DNA of 40,796 nucleotides from Candidatus Erginobacter occultus (GCA_030765265.1 JAVCCZ010000071.1:1-40796); one strand, 5' to 3'; counted from the first letter of the stretch, positions 15,695 through 24,202 are shown. The notes: a model not told the origin generated them from the letters alone. A program made the numbers and translations.

Positions 15695-17068
15695 TCACTC
15701 CCCGGCCGGGGTGGGGGAGAGATGGATCCGGTCAAAGACGGTCTCCCAGAAATGTTCCTGCTTCCCGGTTGCTTCGGCCGGGGTCGGTCCCCCGACTCCT
15801 TCCAGTCGATCCAGTTCCTGGCGGGCGCTGAGGCCGGCTTCGCCTTCCGGGTCGAGGGCGATTGCCTGCTCCAGGACCTCGCGTCCCCGGTCGGGCTGAC
15901 GGATCCGGAGGTAGAGCCGGCCCAGGTCGAGAAGAATTTCCGGGTTCTCCGGGTCGATCTCCCCCGCCCGGGAGAGGGCGTTTTCCGCCTCCCGCCAGCG
16001 GTCCCGGGCCAGGAAGAGTTCGGCGGCCTGGCGGTAATAATCCGGGTTGTCGGGGTCGAGGTTGAGGGACCAGAGGATGGCGGTCCCGGCCTGTTCGTAT
16101 TCCCCGCGCTTCAGCCGGGCCCGGCTCAAAAGCGCGTAGGACGCCGGTTCCCGGGGGGCAAGTTCGATGGCTTTTTCCAACAATTTCACCGCTTCCCCGG
16201 TCTCCTCGAGCCGGAGAGCCACCTCGCCCAGCCGGATGTAGGCGGGGGCGAAATCGGGGGCGCGTTCGAGGATCGCCGCGTAGGCTTCGCGGGCTTCCGG
16301 GAAACGCCCGTTTTCGTAATGGACCGTTCCGGCCAGGACGTAGGCCGGGATCAGGTCCGGGTCGAGCCGGATGGCTTCCGCAAAGCTCTGCAGGGCCAGG
16401 TCGTTCTCGCCTCGATCCCGGCGGATCAGCCCCCGGTTGAGGTGGGCCTTGGGGTAATCGGGGCTGACTTCCAGGGCCCGGTCGAGTAATTCTTCCGCCC
16501 GGTCCGGCTCGCCGGCCTGGAAGCGGGCCATCGCCAGGTTATTCAGCGCTTCGGGAAAATCCGGGTCGAGTTCGACGGCATCGGCCAGGGCGGTGATCGC
16601 TTCCTGGTAGAGTCCGACCTTGCCCAGGGTCACCCCGAGTTCGTTGAGATAGTTGACGTTTCCGGGTTCGATCTGGACGGCCTTCCGCAGCGACCAGACC
16701 GCGTCTTCCAGCCGTCCCTCCCGGGTTTGGGCTCGGCCCAGGTCCTCCCAGGCCGCCGCCCGAAGGGGATCGAGCCGGACCGCGTTCTTCCCGCTCCGGA
16801 TCGCCTCGGCGGTCCGGCCGGTCAGCAGGTAAACCCGGGCCAGCCCGGCGGCGGCGTCGGCGGAGTCCGGATCGGATCGGAGGACCTCCCGGAAGAGGGA
16901 TTCGGCGCCGCCGACCCGCCCGGATTCCAGGTACTCCCCGGCCAGGCGGAGCTTGCCCTCCAGGACGGCTTTGCCCTCGGGGCTCTCCCTCCCCGGGTCC
17001 GGCCCGACCTCGGTGCCGCAGCTGGCCGCCAGGAGGAGAAGAACCGGGAACAGGATCCGATATTTCAT
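15695..17068 (-). CDS. TPR-repeat lipoprotein
   Basis: I start at ATG 17068 (MKYRILFPVLLLLAASCGTE, 457 aa) because it gives a textbook lipoprotein signal with lipobox LAASC (Cys17). The ORF-track start at 17098 is a TTG that would add ten residues. An AAGGG lies about 13 bases upstream. From residue about 35 to 430 there are around eleven TPR units (e.g. NYLNELGVTLGKVGLYQEAI and PEALNNLAMARFQAGEPDRA). The C-terminal 30 residues are not TPR. It is probably anchored in a membrane facing the periplasm and scaffolds a protein complex; no partner can be named. The gene is not obviously in an operon: a MITE-like element lies upstream and a 290-base gap downstream. Confidence 0.85.
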   Translation of the reverse strand: MKYRILFPVLLLLAASCGTEVGPDPGRESPEGKAVLEGKLRLAGEYLESGRVGGAESLFREVLRSDPDSADAAAGLARVYLLTGRTAEAIRSGKNAVRLDPLRAAAWEDLGRAQTREGRLEDAVWSLRKAVQIEPGNVNYLNELGVTLGKVGLYQEAITALADAVELDPDFPEALNNLAMARFQAGEPDRAEELLDRALEVSPDYPKAHLNRGLIRRDRGENDLALQSFAEAIRLDPDLIPAYVLAGTVHYENGRFPEAREAYAAILERAPDFAPAYIRLGEVALRLEETGEAVKLLEKAIELAPREPASYALLSRARLKRGEYEQAGTAILWSLNLDPDNPDYYRQAAELFLARDRWREAENALSRAGEIDPENPEILLDLGRLYLRIRQPDRGREVLEQAIALDPEGEAGLSARQELDRLEGVGGPTPAEATGKQEHFWETVFDRIHLSPTPAGE

Positions 17069-17126
17069 AATTACCGTTGCCCTTATTAGACAATTCAAGT
17101 CATACCTGAATTGTATATTAAGGGGC

Positions 17127-17277
17127 TAGTGTCGCGTCTTGCAAATAACTTGAATAAGTATGTCATTGCGAGGAGCAGAGCGACGAAGCAATCTATTCCC
17201 TGACAACGGATTGAGATTGCTTCGTTATCGCTCGCAAATGACAATTTAATGGACGTTATTTTTGAAACACTACACTA
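17127..17277. mobile_element. MITE-like nested palindrome carrying a GTCATTGCGAGG core
   Basis: Outer arms TAGTGT...AAATAAC (17127-17149) and their reverse complement (17255-17277) match at 17 of 23 positions. Inside, a second pair of arms begins GTCATTGCGAGGAGC (17162-17194) and is mirrored at 17214-17242. The GTCATTGCGAGG...GACGAAGCAATCT word is a repeat seen in many unrelated bacterial genomes and recurs here at 31549-31700. No ORF is inside. The right end supplies the TAG stop of the deaminase-like gene. Confidence 0.72.
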
Positions 17278-18483
17278 ATCGCGGAGGGCATCGAGGTCGA
17301 CCTGGTTGCCGTGGCTGACTAGGTACTTGACCTCCCGGTGGTTGCGGAAGGCCTCGAGGACGGAGTCATCCTGGAGGACGACCAGGTTGGCGGACTTGCC
17401 GACTTCCAGCCCGAAATCCTCCACCCCCATCGCCCGGGCGGCGTCGACGGAGATCATATCGTAGAGGATCTCCATATCGGCGGCGGTGGTCATCCAGAGG
17501 AGATGGGAGTTGAGGAAGGCGACTTCGAGCATATTGTTCCGGCCGTAAGGATAGTAGGCGTCGGAGACGTCGTCCTGGCCCAGGCAGACCAGGGCGCCCT
17601 CCGCCAGCAGGTCCTTCACCCGAGCGTGGAGCGGGCCGGTGTGGGGATCGCTGACCACGCCCAGCCGGGCCCGCTTGAGCAGGGCGACCAGCTTCATAAA
17701 GTAGGGGTCGGGATAGAGGCACATCGCCCGGGCGTGGTGGGCCAGCACCCTCCCTTCCCAGCCTTTCTCCAGGGTCTTCAAGGCCAGCATCTCCAGGGTC
17801 CGCAGTCCCGGGTCGCCGGCGTCGTCGACCAGCATCGAGACGTTCCGGTCGAACTCCACGGCCAGGTCGACCATCTGGTCGATATGGGACTGCTCGTCGG
17901 CGTCGGTGAACTCGATCCAGGGGATCCCCCCGACCACGTCGGCCCCCATCTCCAGGGCCTCCCGCACCAGCCCGGCGGCCTCAGGTTCCCGGACCACCCC
18001 GTCCTGAGGAAAAGCGACGACCTGGAGGTCGACGATCCCCTTGAACTCTTCTTTGAGCTTGAGCAGCGCCTTGATCCCTTCCAGCTTCGCCTTGCTGTCG
18101 ACGTCGGCCAGGGCCCGGATGTGGGTGGTCCCGTTGAGGGCGGCCAGCTTGACCGCCTTTCTCGCGTTGGGGAGGATCCACTTCTCGTCGTAGTTCTCCT
18201 TGATTTTGGCCGCCGCCTCGATGGCGGTCATCGCCTTTCCCATCCCCCCCTCGTGGTAATCCTTGAGCGCGTCCTCGCTCATCATCTGCAGGGTGTAAAC
18301 CTTGCAGAGATGGAGGTGGGCGTTGAGGAACGACTCCGTGACCAGGCAGCCGCCGGCGTCGATCTCGGTGCCGGCCTCCCCCTCGATCCGCTCGGCGATC
18401 TTTTCGATCTTCCCGCCGGTGATGGCGATATCCCGGGTTCCTTCCGTCTTCCTAAGTTGAGCATTCTTGATCAGCAGATCCAT
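17275..18483 (-). CDS. Cytosine deaminase-like amidohydrolase with altered active-site motif
   Basis: A 402-residue amidohydrolase most like cytosine deaminase/AtzC. It has the metal pair in FLNAHLHL (His56, His58), the later His in VLAHHARAM, and the catalytic Asp block CLGQDDVSDAYYPYGRNNML, close to the CodA wording. CodA has 'HCDE' in the middle, with a metal His and a proton-shuttling Glu; here the aligned stretch reads MLVDDAGDPG, lacking that His and with Asp in place of Glu. Chemistry or substrate may therefore differ from CodA. The ATG follows AAGGGAGGGAACC. It is divergent from the MBL hydrolase. Its TAG stop belongs to the MITE-like element. Confidence 0.85.
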   Translation of the reverse strand: MDLLIKNAQLRKTEGTRDIAITGGKIEKIAERIEGEAGTEIDAGGCLVTESFLNAHLHLCKVYTLQMMSEDALKDYHEGGMGKAMTAIEAAAKIKENYDEKWILPNARKAVKLAALNGTTHIRALADVDSKAKLEGIKALLKLKEEFKGIVDLQVVAFPQDGVVREPEAAGLVREALEMGADVVGGIPWIEFTDADEQSHIDQMVDLAVEFDRNVSMLVDDAGDPGLRTLEMLALKTLEKGWEGRVLAHHARAMCLYPDPYFMKLVALLKRARLGVVSDPHTGPLHARVKDLLAEGALVCLGQDDVSDAYYPYGRNNMLEVAFLNSHLLWMTTAADMEILYDMISVDAARAMGVEDFGLEVGKSANLVVLQDDSVLEAFRNHREVKYLVSHGNQVDLDALRD

Positions 18484-18651
18484 AATGGTTCCCTCCCTTA
18501 AGTTATGCTTCCCGGTTGACTCGCTGAAACAGCCCAGTATAAATTATTCCGGGAGAAAGTAAAGGCTTCCCGGGAATTTTTCCTGTCGCCGGCCCGGGGA
18601 TATGATATATTTTATCATTATCGGCAAAGCAATATTCAGGAGACACCCCTT

Positions 18652-19788
18652 ATGAACTGGATCCAAAGGTTTTCCCGCTCCCCGCTGCCCCTGGTTGCCC
18701 TGTCGTTTTTCTTGTCCGCCCCCCTGATTTTCGCGGCCGAGACGGAGATCACGCCCCTGGTTGTCAACTTCGTCGATGTCGGCCACGGCGACTGCATCTG
18801 GATCCAGACCCCCGACGACGGGATCAAAGGCAACGGGATCTATGAGGGCTACAACATCATCATCGACGGCGGTCCCAGTTCCCAGCGGATCCAGGATATT
18901 ATGCTCGATCTTGGGTTGAGATGGGGATCCGAGATCGAATGGATGATCAATACCCACGCCCATAACGATCATTACCGGGGACTGATCGGGATGCTGGAGA
19001 TGTACCGGGCGAAATGGATTATCGATCCCGGCTACCAATCTTCGAGCACATTTTTCGGGGCGTTCTGCTGGATCGCCCTGATCGAGCCTCACAGTATCTT
19101 TTACTTCCCCGCCATCGGGATCCCCGCCATTCCGGGGACGAAGTCGCTCGGCCAGAGCGTGCCCCTGAAGCTGGAATGGGGGGAGGAACTGGACGTGGAG
19201 ATCCTCTACAGCAACCCGGCGGTCTCCGACAGCACCGTCAACGACAGCTCGCTGGTGATCCGGATGGAATACGGCGATGTCAGCTTTCTCTTTACCGGCG
19301 ACCTCGAGGGGAAGACCCGTCCCGACTCCTACGGTTATCACGATCCCGACCATCCGATCGGGGCGGAGCGGTATCTTCTGGATAACTACGTCGGCGAGGA
19401 CGAGAATCGGCTCCGTTCCACCATCCTCAAGATCCCCCACCACGGCAGCGAAACTTCCAGCACCAACCCGTATATCGAGGCGGTGGCCCCGAAAGAAGGG
19501 ATCATAATGGCCGGCAACCGCCACGGGCTTCCCGACGCTTCCCTGATCAAGAGATACGAATCCCACGGGGTCAGGATCTGGCGGACCGACCGGCTGGACA
19601 GGGGAAAGTCGGGATCGGAGTGCCACGGCGACGATCACATCCGGGTCACCACCGACGGGAAGGAATACGAGATCCGTTACCTGAAACCCGATCCGGTGGA
19701 GTCCGCGGAGCAGGCCCGGATCCGGCGGGAAGCCGCCCGGAAGGAGAAAGCCGTCGCGCCGGAGCCCGGAGAAGGGGAAGAAGACTGA
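18652..19788 (+). CDS. Secreted ComEC/Rec2-like metallo-beta-lactamase-fold hydrolase
   Basis: A 378-residue protein with an N-terminal signal peptide (PLPLVALSFFLSAPLIFAAE) and one MBL domain. It shows FVDVGHGDCIWI, the metal motif THAHNDHYRG (His102, His104, Asp106, His107), LVIRMEYGDVSFLFTGD, and KIPHHGSETSS. This order is that of the C-terminal domain of ComEC, but the membrane channel part of ComEC is absent, so it is a stand-alone exported hydrolase, probably a phosphodiesterase or nuclease. The ATG follows CAGGAGACA. The upstream AT-rich palindrome (TGATA/TATCA at about 18603-18617) probably marks its promoter or operator. The tail after about residue 345 is charged and low complexity. 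Confidence 0.85.
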   Translation: MNWIQRFSRSPLPLVALSFFLSAPLIFAAETEITPLVVNFVDVGHGDCIWIQTPDDGIKGNGIYEGYNIIIDGGPSSQRIQDIMLDLGLRWGSEIEWMINTHAHNDHYRGLIGMLEMYRAKWIIDPGYQSSSTFFGAFCWIALIEPHSIFYFPAIGIPAIPGTKSLGQSVPLKLEWGEELDVEILYSNPAVSDSTVNDSSLVIRMEYGDVSFLFTGDLEGKTRPDSYGYHDPDHPIGAERYLLDNYVGEDENRLRSTILKIPHHGSETSSTNPYIEAVAPKEGIIMAGNRHGLPDASLIKRYESHGVRIWRTDRLDRGKSGSECHGDDHIRVTTDGKEYEIRYLKPDPVESAEQARIRREAARKEKAVAPEPGEGEED

Positions 19789-19806
19789 CCCAATCCCTAT
19801 TCCCCA

Positions 19807-19825
19807 CCCTTCGACAAGCTCAGGG
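19807..19825. repeat. CCCTTCGACAAGCTCAGGG dispersed repeat word
   Basis: This 19-base word lies between two convergent genes. I recognise it as a word common in intergenic DNA of many bacteria. Only four pairs of its ends are complementary, so it is a weak hairpin at best. Confidence 0.45.
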
Positions 19826-19841
19826 CAAGTTTCCCCATTCT

Positions 19842-20873
19842 CTAATCTTCACTCCGTTCGATCAGCGGGGTGGGGGAGAGGTCTTCCGGGAGGCCCAGTT
19901 CCTTGTAAATTCTTTTGAAGAGGGTCTCTTCGAGGCCGTTTCTCTCCTCGGTCGACATCCCGGCGAGTTCGACTTGGCCTCCGGCGATCATCTCGTGTCC
20001 CCCGGCGTTCCCCCGTTTACCGATCACCTTCCGTAAAAGTTTTCCCGCCCGGGCTCGGGGATGGGTGGTCCGAAGCGAGATATGGAGAGAATCCCGGTAA
20101 CGGCCGGTGACGAAGCACCAGGTGGCCCGCCGCAGCGAGACCAGGAAATCGGCCAACTGGGCGACGAAGCTCGGGTAGTAAACATCATCGAGCCGGGCCC
20201 CGATGAAGGTTTTGTAGGTGAAGGTCTGGCCCAGGGCCCGGTGGAGCTGCTGGAAATATTCCCGGTTCTGGGCCGGATGCTCGATCCGGGAGATCAGCCG
20301 GTGCCGGGCGAGAGGGAAGAGGAAGGTTGAGGCCTGGATGTCCCGGTCGGTGACATCCCTGCCCAGGTGCTGGGTTTCGGAGATCAGGGCGTAGTAAAGG
20401 GCGGTGGCCAGCAACGTGGGCGGGGCGATCCCAGCTTCCCGGAGGTACTCGATCAAAATGGTGGCGGTCGCCCCGCAATCGGGCTGAATGTCGGTGAAGG
20501 GGGCTTTGGTGGTCTTCAGCCGGGGATGGTGATCGATCACGATCAAAGGATCGACCTCCGGGGGGAGGCTGACGTTTCCCCCCCGCGGCTGGCAGTCAAC
20601 CAGGGCGACCGAGGAGTATTTTTTGAAGTGAGAGGATCGCAAACCCACCGCCTTGATCTTCAGCTGGCTCTTGAAGGTCCGGTTCTCCTCCCGGCCGAGA
20701 ATCCCCCCGTAGGCGACGGTGGATGCGATCCCGGACTTTTGCTCCAGGAGGTACTGGAGGGCCCAACCGCTGGCCAGGGAATCGGGGTCGGGATGGTTGT
20801 GAGGCAGGATCAGCAAGGAGGACTTTGGCTCGCAAACCTTGAGGAGTTCGTTAAGTTTATTGTTTTTGGCCAT
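19842..20873 (-). CDS. nrnA: DHH/DHHA1 phosphoesterase (NrnA-like oligoribonuclease / pAp phosphatase)
   Basis: A 343-residue cytoplasmic phosphoesterase. It carries the DHH motifs HNHPDPDSLASG (residues 25-36), ALVDCQPRGG (about 90-99), VIDHHP (about 112-117), and the DHHA1 glycine motif GKRGNAGGHEMIAGGQV near residues 285-301. NrnA-type enzymes degrade short RNAs and 3'-phosphoadenosine 5'-phosphate. The length matches NrnA and is too short for RecJ. No clear ribosome binding site precedes the ATG at 20873. The gene converges with the MBL hydrolase. NrnA may be the family-level answer only; exact substrates are not predictable. Confidence 0.85.
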   Translation of the reverse strand: MAKNNKLNELLKVCEPKSSLLILPHNHPDPDSLASGWALQYLLEQKSGIASTVAYGGILGREENRTFKSQLKIKAVGLRSSHFKKYSSVALVDCQPRGGNVSLPPEVDPLIVIDHHPRLKTTKAPFTDIQPDCGATATILIEYLREAGIAPPTLLATALYYALISETQHLGRDVTDRDIQASTFLFPLARHRLISRIEHPAQNREYFQQLHRALGQTFTYKTFIGARLDDVYYPSFVAQLADFLVSLRRATWCFVTGRYRDSLHISLRTTHPRARAGKLLRKVIGKRGNAGGHEMIAGGQVELAGMSTEERNGLEETLFKRIYKELGLPEDLSPTPLIERSED

Positions 20874-20989
20874 AATCGACGACGAGGATTAGGTTGTGGT
20901 TGGTTGCGGCCGGCTGGATTTCTGCTTAAGTTGATGATTCAGTATCGCATAAGGCCGGCCGATCGGACAAGGGGGCATTTCGGCCAAAG

Positions 20990-21015
20990 AGCACAGACAG
21001 GGATGTCCGTGCTAC
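20990..21015. repeat. Single AGCACAG-family palindrome overlapping the polX stop
   Basis: AGCACAGACAGGGATGTCCG and the following TGCTAC form one arm of the repeat family at 1789-1846. The polX stop codon TAG lies inside it. Confidence 0.75.
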
Positions 21016-22727
21016 CGGAGCGGGCGATTGAGGACGTCGAGGAGTTTTTTCAGGGGATAGGTATTGATCACGTCATCTTTCTCCAGCCAGGCCCGCCGGG
21101 CGGTAAAGACCCCGTATTCCATCAGCCCGAGCTGGAGGGAGGAGTGGGCGTCGGTATCGATGACCAGGCGGGCCCCCAGTTCCTTCGCCCTCCGGGCCAG
21201 GACGTCGTTCAAGTCGAGGCGGGCCGGGTGGGCGTTGATTTCCAGGGTCACGCCCTCCCCGACCGCGGCCTTCACTACCTCCTCGAAGTCGAAGGAGTAA
21301 GGTTCCCGCTGGAGAAGCAGCCGGCCGGTGGGATGGCCGAAGATATTGACCTGGGGGTTTTTCAGCCCCCGGACGATCCGCCGGGTCATCTCCTTCTCCG
21401 GGAGGTTGAAGTTGTAATGGATCGAGGCCACCACCACCTCGCACTCCCGGAGGATCTCGTCTTGGAGATCGAGAGTTCCGTCGGCCAGGATGTCGACCTC
21501 GACTCCCTTTAAGATCCGGATCCCCGGGCATTTTTTCCCGGCCTTATCGATCTCCTTGAGATGCTCGGCCAGTTCCTTCTCGTTGAGGCCGCCGGCCACC
21601 CGGACCGCCTGGGAATGGTCGGTGATCGCGATATAACGGTAGCCCCGCTTTTCCGCCGCCCGGGCCATCTCGAGGACGCTCTCCTTCCCGTCGGAAGCGG
21701 TCGAGTGCATCTGGAGGTCGCCCCGGATCGCTTCCGGTTCGATCAGCCGGGGGAGCCGATTTTGTTCCGCCGCCTCGATCTCGCCCCGGTTTTCCCGCAG
21801 TTCGGGCGGGATCCAGGGGAGGCCGAGCGCCCGGTAGCACTCCTCCTCGGTTTCCCCGGCGATCCTTTTCTCTCCCCGGAAAATCCCATATTCACTCACC
21901 TTCAAACCCCGCTCCCGACCCCGACGCCGCAGGGCGATGTTGTGAGCTTTCGACCCGGTAAAGTAGAGGAGGGCGGAGCCGAACTCTTCGCGGGCCATCA
22001 CCCTTAAGTCAACCTGGAGTCCGTTCTCCACCCGGACGGCGGACCGGGTCGAGCCTTGGGCCAGAACGGCGGTGGTCTCCGGTTGGCCGACGAACCGCTC
22101 CATCAGGCCGGGTCCATCCCGGGTGACGGCCAGGATATCGAGGTCGCCGACCGTCTCCCGGCGGCGGCGCAGGCTCCCGGCCGGGACGAGATCGTCGGCC
22201 GCCGGTTCCAGGTAAGCGGTGATCTCTTCGGCGGCGGCGAACCCGGTATCGAGCCGGAACCGGCCGGCCGTCTTCCGGTAACTCTCGATCGCCCGGACGA
22301 TCTTCTCTTCCGTCTTCTCCCCCATCCGGTCCAGCCCGCGGAGGCGCCCGGCCCGGGCCGCCCGGTCGAGGCTGTCGATCGAGTCGATCCCGGCCTCTTC
22401 GTAGAAGAGCTTGACCTTTTTCGGTCCGACCCCCTCCAGCCGGAGGAGTTCCGGGAGTCCGGGGGGCAGGGTTTTCTTCAGGTCATCGAGGAACTTCAGT
22501 CTCCCGGACTGGACGATCTCGGCGATCTTGGCCGCCAGGTCCTTCCCGATCCCCGGCAGGTCGGTCAGGTCTTTCCCCTCGCCCGCCGCCCCGGCCAGGT
22601 TCTCCGGAAGGTCTTCGATCGTCCGGGCGGCGGCCCGGTAGGACCGGATCCGGAAGGGGTTATCCCCCCGGATATCGAGGAGGTCGGCGATCCGGTTGAA
22701 GATATCGGCGATTTTCTGATTTTCCAT
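21012..22727 (-). CDS. polX: DNA polymerase X with PHP domain
   Basis: Bacterial PolX fills short gaps in base excision repair and has a PHP-domain 3'-5' exonuclease. I start at MENQKIADIFNRIADLLDI (ATG 22727, 571 aa), which has GGAGC upstream; the longer ORF begins MIFSFQPAGAT. In order there are an N-terminal helix-hairpin-helix region (LTDLPGIGKDLAAKI, LLRLEGVGPKKVKLFYEEAGI), the nucleotidyl-transfer palm with GSLRRRRETVGDLDIL (about 180-195), and a PHP domain from about 335 (DLQMHSTASDG, ITDHSQ, EVDIL, ASIHYN, FGHPTGR, EINAHP, DTDAHS). All PHP metal ligands I expect are present, so the exonuclease is probably active. Confidence 0.95.
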   Translation of the reverse strand: MENQKIADIFNRIADLLDIRGDNPFRIRSYRAAARTIEDLPENLAGAAGEGKDLTDLPGIGKDLAAKIAEIVQSGRLKFLDDLKKTLPPGLPELLRLEGVGPKKVKLFYEEAGIDSIDSLDRAARAGRLRGLDRMGEKTEEKIVRAIESYRKTAGRFRLDTGFAAAEEITAYLEPAADDLVPAGSLRRRRETVGDLDILAVTRDGPGLMERFVGQPETTAVLAQGSTRSAVRVENGLQVDLRVMAREEFGSALLYFTGSKAHNIALRRRGRERGLKVSEYGIFRGEKRIAGETEEECYRALGLPWIPPELRENRGEIEAAEQNRLPRLIEPEAIRGDLQMHSTASDGKESVLEMARAAEKRGYRYIAITDHSQAVRVAGGLNEKELAEHLKEIDKAGKKCPGIRILKGVEVDILADGTLDLQDEILRECEVVVASIHYNFNLPEKEMTRRIVRGLKNPQVNIFGHPTGRLLLQREPYSFDFEEVVKAAVGEGVTLEINAHPARLDLNDVLARRAKELGARLVIDTDAHSSLQLGLMEYGVFTARRAWLEKDDVINTYPLKKLLDVLNRPLR

Positions 22728-22902
22728 AGTTGCTCCGGCAGGTTGGAAGGAGAATATCATACGTTGATATATCGTGACAGAAGAGATAACATACTGAAAA
22801 GATCGATACCGAAACCGACCCCGATCCGGGCGCCCCGGCCGGGCATTTTTCGCGGTTGCTATCGGGGCCGGAATCGGAACCAGCTTAAATGAGGGACAGG
22901 GA

Positions 22903-23457
22903 ATGAGGACGTCAACCGTCCAACCCTCCCCCCGGCGGCGGCGAAATTTATTCGCCCGCCTGACCCGGAGAGAGTGGGCGATCCTCTCCGTGCTGGCGGC
23001 GGCCCTGCTCTGCGGGGCGGTCGGGGGGACGGTGGAGATTATCCGCGGGCAAAGAGAGGCGACCCGCGCCCCGGTCGCTCTCTACCGTGAACTGCGGCAA
23101 GCGTTGCCTGATCCGGAATTTGCCGCCCAACCGGTTAACGGCTCAGAAAGGACCACGGAACATCTCCGCCGGTTGGTCTATCTGACCCGGCCGCCTTTTT
23201 CCGGGGAAGCGGAAGTGGAGACGGCGGAGGACGGCTGGATCTTCTTTCCCCGGGATTACTATACCACAATCAATATCAACCGGGCCGGGTTCGACGAGCT
23301 GGTCTCGCTCCCCGGGATCGGCCCGGTTGCCGCCTGGCGGATAATCAATTACCGGCGGCGGTTCGTCGGGTTCAGCCGGATCAAGGCCCTGATGAGAGTC
23401 AAGGGGATCGGGGAGAAGACCCTGAAAAGTCTGGAAGGCGAGATCCGGTTGTATTGA
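22903..23457 (+). CDS. ComEA-like helix-hairpin-helix membrane-anchored protein
   Basis: The 184 residues have one N-terminal membrane helix (about 26-47, WAILSVLAAALLCGAVGG), a linker, then a C-terminal HhH pair beginning ININRAGFDELVSLPGIGPV (about 124-143) and continuing with LMRVKGIGEKTLKSL. This is the DNA-binding module of ComEA; the SLBB domain of full-size ComEA is absent. Position outside the cytoplasm with DNA binding would fit DNA uptake, and the secreted ComEC-like MBL protein is about 3 kb away. No pilus or channel genes are in view, so competence is only a suggestion. The ATG follows AGGGACAGGGA. Confidence 0.82.
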   Translation: MRTSTVQPSPRRRRNLFARLTRREWAILSVLAAALLCGAVGGTVEIIRGQREATRAPVALYRELRQALPDPEFAAQPVNGSERTTEHLRRLVYLTRPPFSGEAEVETAEDGWIFFPRDYYTTININRAGFDELVSLPGIGPVAAWRIINYRRRFVGFSRIKALMRVKGIGEKTLKSLEGEIRLY

Positions 23458-23551
23458 GGAAATGGGGGATATGGACTCGGTAATGGAGACGGCGAACGGG
23501 GCCGTTTCGGCCCCGCCGCCGCCTGGTTGCCATCCGCGGTTGCCGGGAAGA

Positions 23552-24055
23552 TTATTCCACCGCCTCCGGTTCGACCGGCCAGCCTCTCCTGGCCGCTTCG
23601 CCCCGGGGACCGCCCCGCATTTTTCTCTTCATCCTCTCTCCCATCCGCTGCCGCCCGGTCTGCAGTTCATCCCATTGCTCGGCGGTCAGGATCTGTCGGA
23701 TGGCGATCATCCGGGCGGTATTTAACCGCGACCGTTCGGCGGCCAGCCCGGCCAGGACCTCGCCCAGCCGGTCCACTTCACCGGTCGAGAATTCTTCCGC
23801 GGACATCGCCGCCTGCAGTTCCTCCCGCCCAGCCTGCCAGCGTGCGGATAATTCCCGGTTTTGGGCTTGGAAATCCGCCCCGGTTGTTTCCAGTTTTTCC
23901 ACCTGCTCCGGGGTCAGGGCCAGTTTCTCCACCACCCGCTCGCTCCGCCAGAAGTCTCTTCCCTCTCTCCCGCGGGGAGAACCTTCTCTCGCGCCGGCGG
24001 TGTGGGCCAGGCCCATCACCAACGGCGCTGCCAGTAATCCGATCCATATTCTCAT
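23552..24055 (-). CDS. Spy/CpxP-like periplasmic LTxxQ protein
   Basis: I use ATG 24055 (MRIWIGLLAAPLVMGLAHTAGA, 167 aa), which has GGGAGG upstream and a clear signal peptide; the track ORF start adds 16 residues. The mature protein is helical and has the twin LTxxQ-type motifs LALTPEQVEKLE and ILTAEQWDELQ about 90 residues apart, as in Spy, CpxP and zinc-resistance proteins. The C-terminus is rich in arginine, proline and glycine. The likely role is a periplasmic chaperone or metal/envelope-stress protein. It is divergent from grpE across about 190 bases. Confidence 0.8.
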   Translation of the reverse strand: MRIWIGLLAAPLVMGLAHTAGAREGSPRGREGRDFWRSERVVEKLALTPEQVEKLETTGADFQAQNRELSARWQAGREELQAAMSAEEFSTGEVDRLGEVLAGLAAERSRLNTARMIAIRQILTAEQWDELQTGRQRMGERMKRKMRGGPRGEAARRGWPVEPEAVE

Positions 24056-24173
24056 CGTCGTACCTCCCTGATGAGGGTTGAGGGTTTTGGGCTTTAATCT
24101 CAACGCCCGCCGTGTTATCTATGAAACGGGAAAAGGAGAAAAAAGTTTAAAAATTTCTCCCGCCGGCCGGGGC

Positions 24174-24202
24174 TTGACAACCTTGTTCCGCTCGGATATA
24201 TC
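24174..24202 (+). promoter_or_regulatory. Sigma70-type promoter of the grpE-rpoD gene cluster
   Basis: TTGACA (24174-24179) is followed after exactly 17 bases by TATATC (24197-24202). Transcription would begin about 40 bases before the grpE ATG. No CIRCE inverted repeat is seen between it and grpE, so HrcA control is not indicated. Confidence 0.72.
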
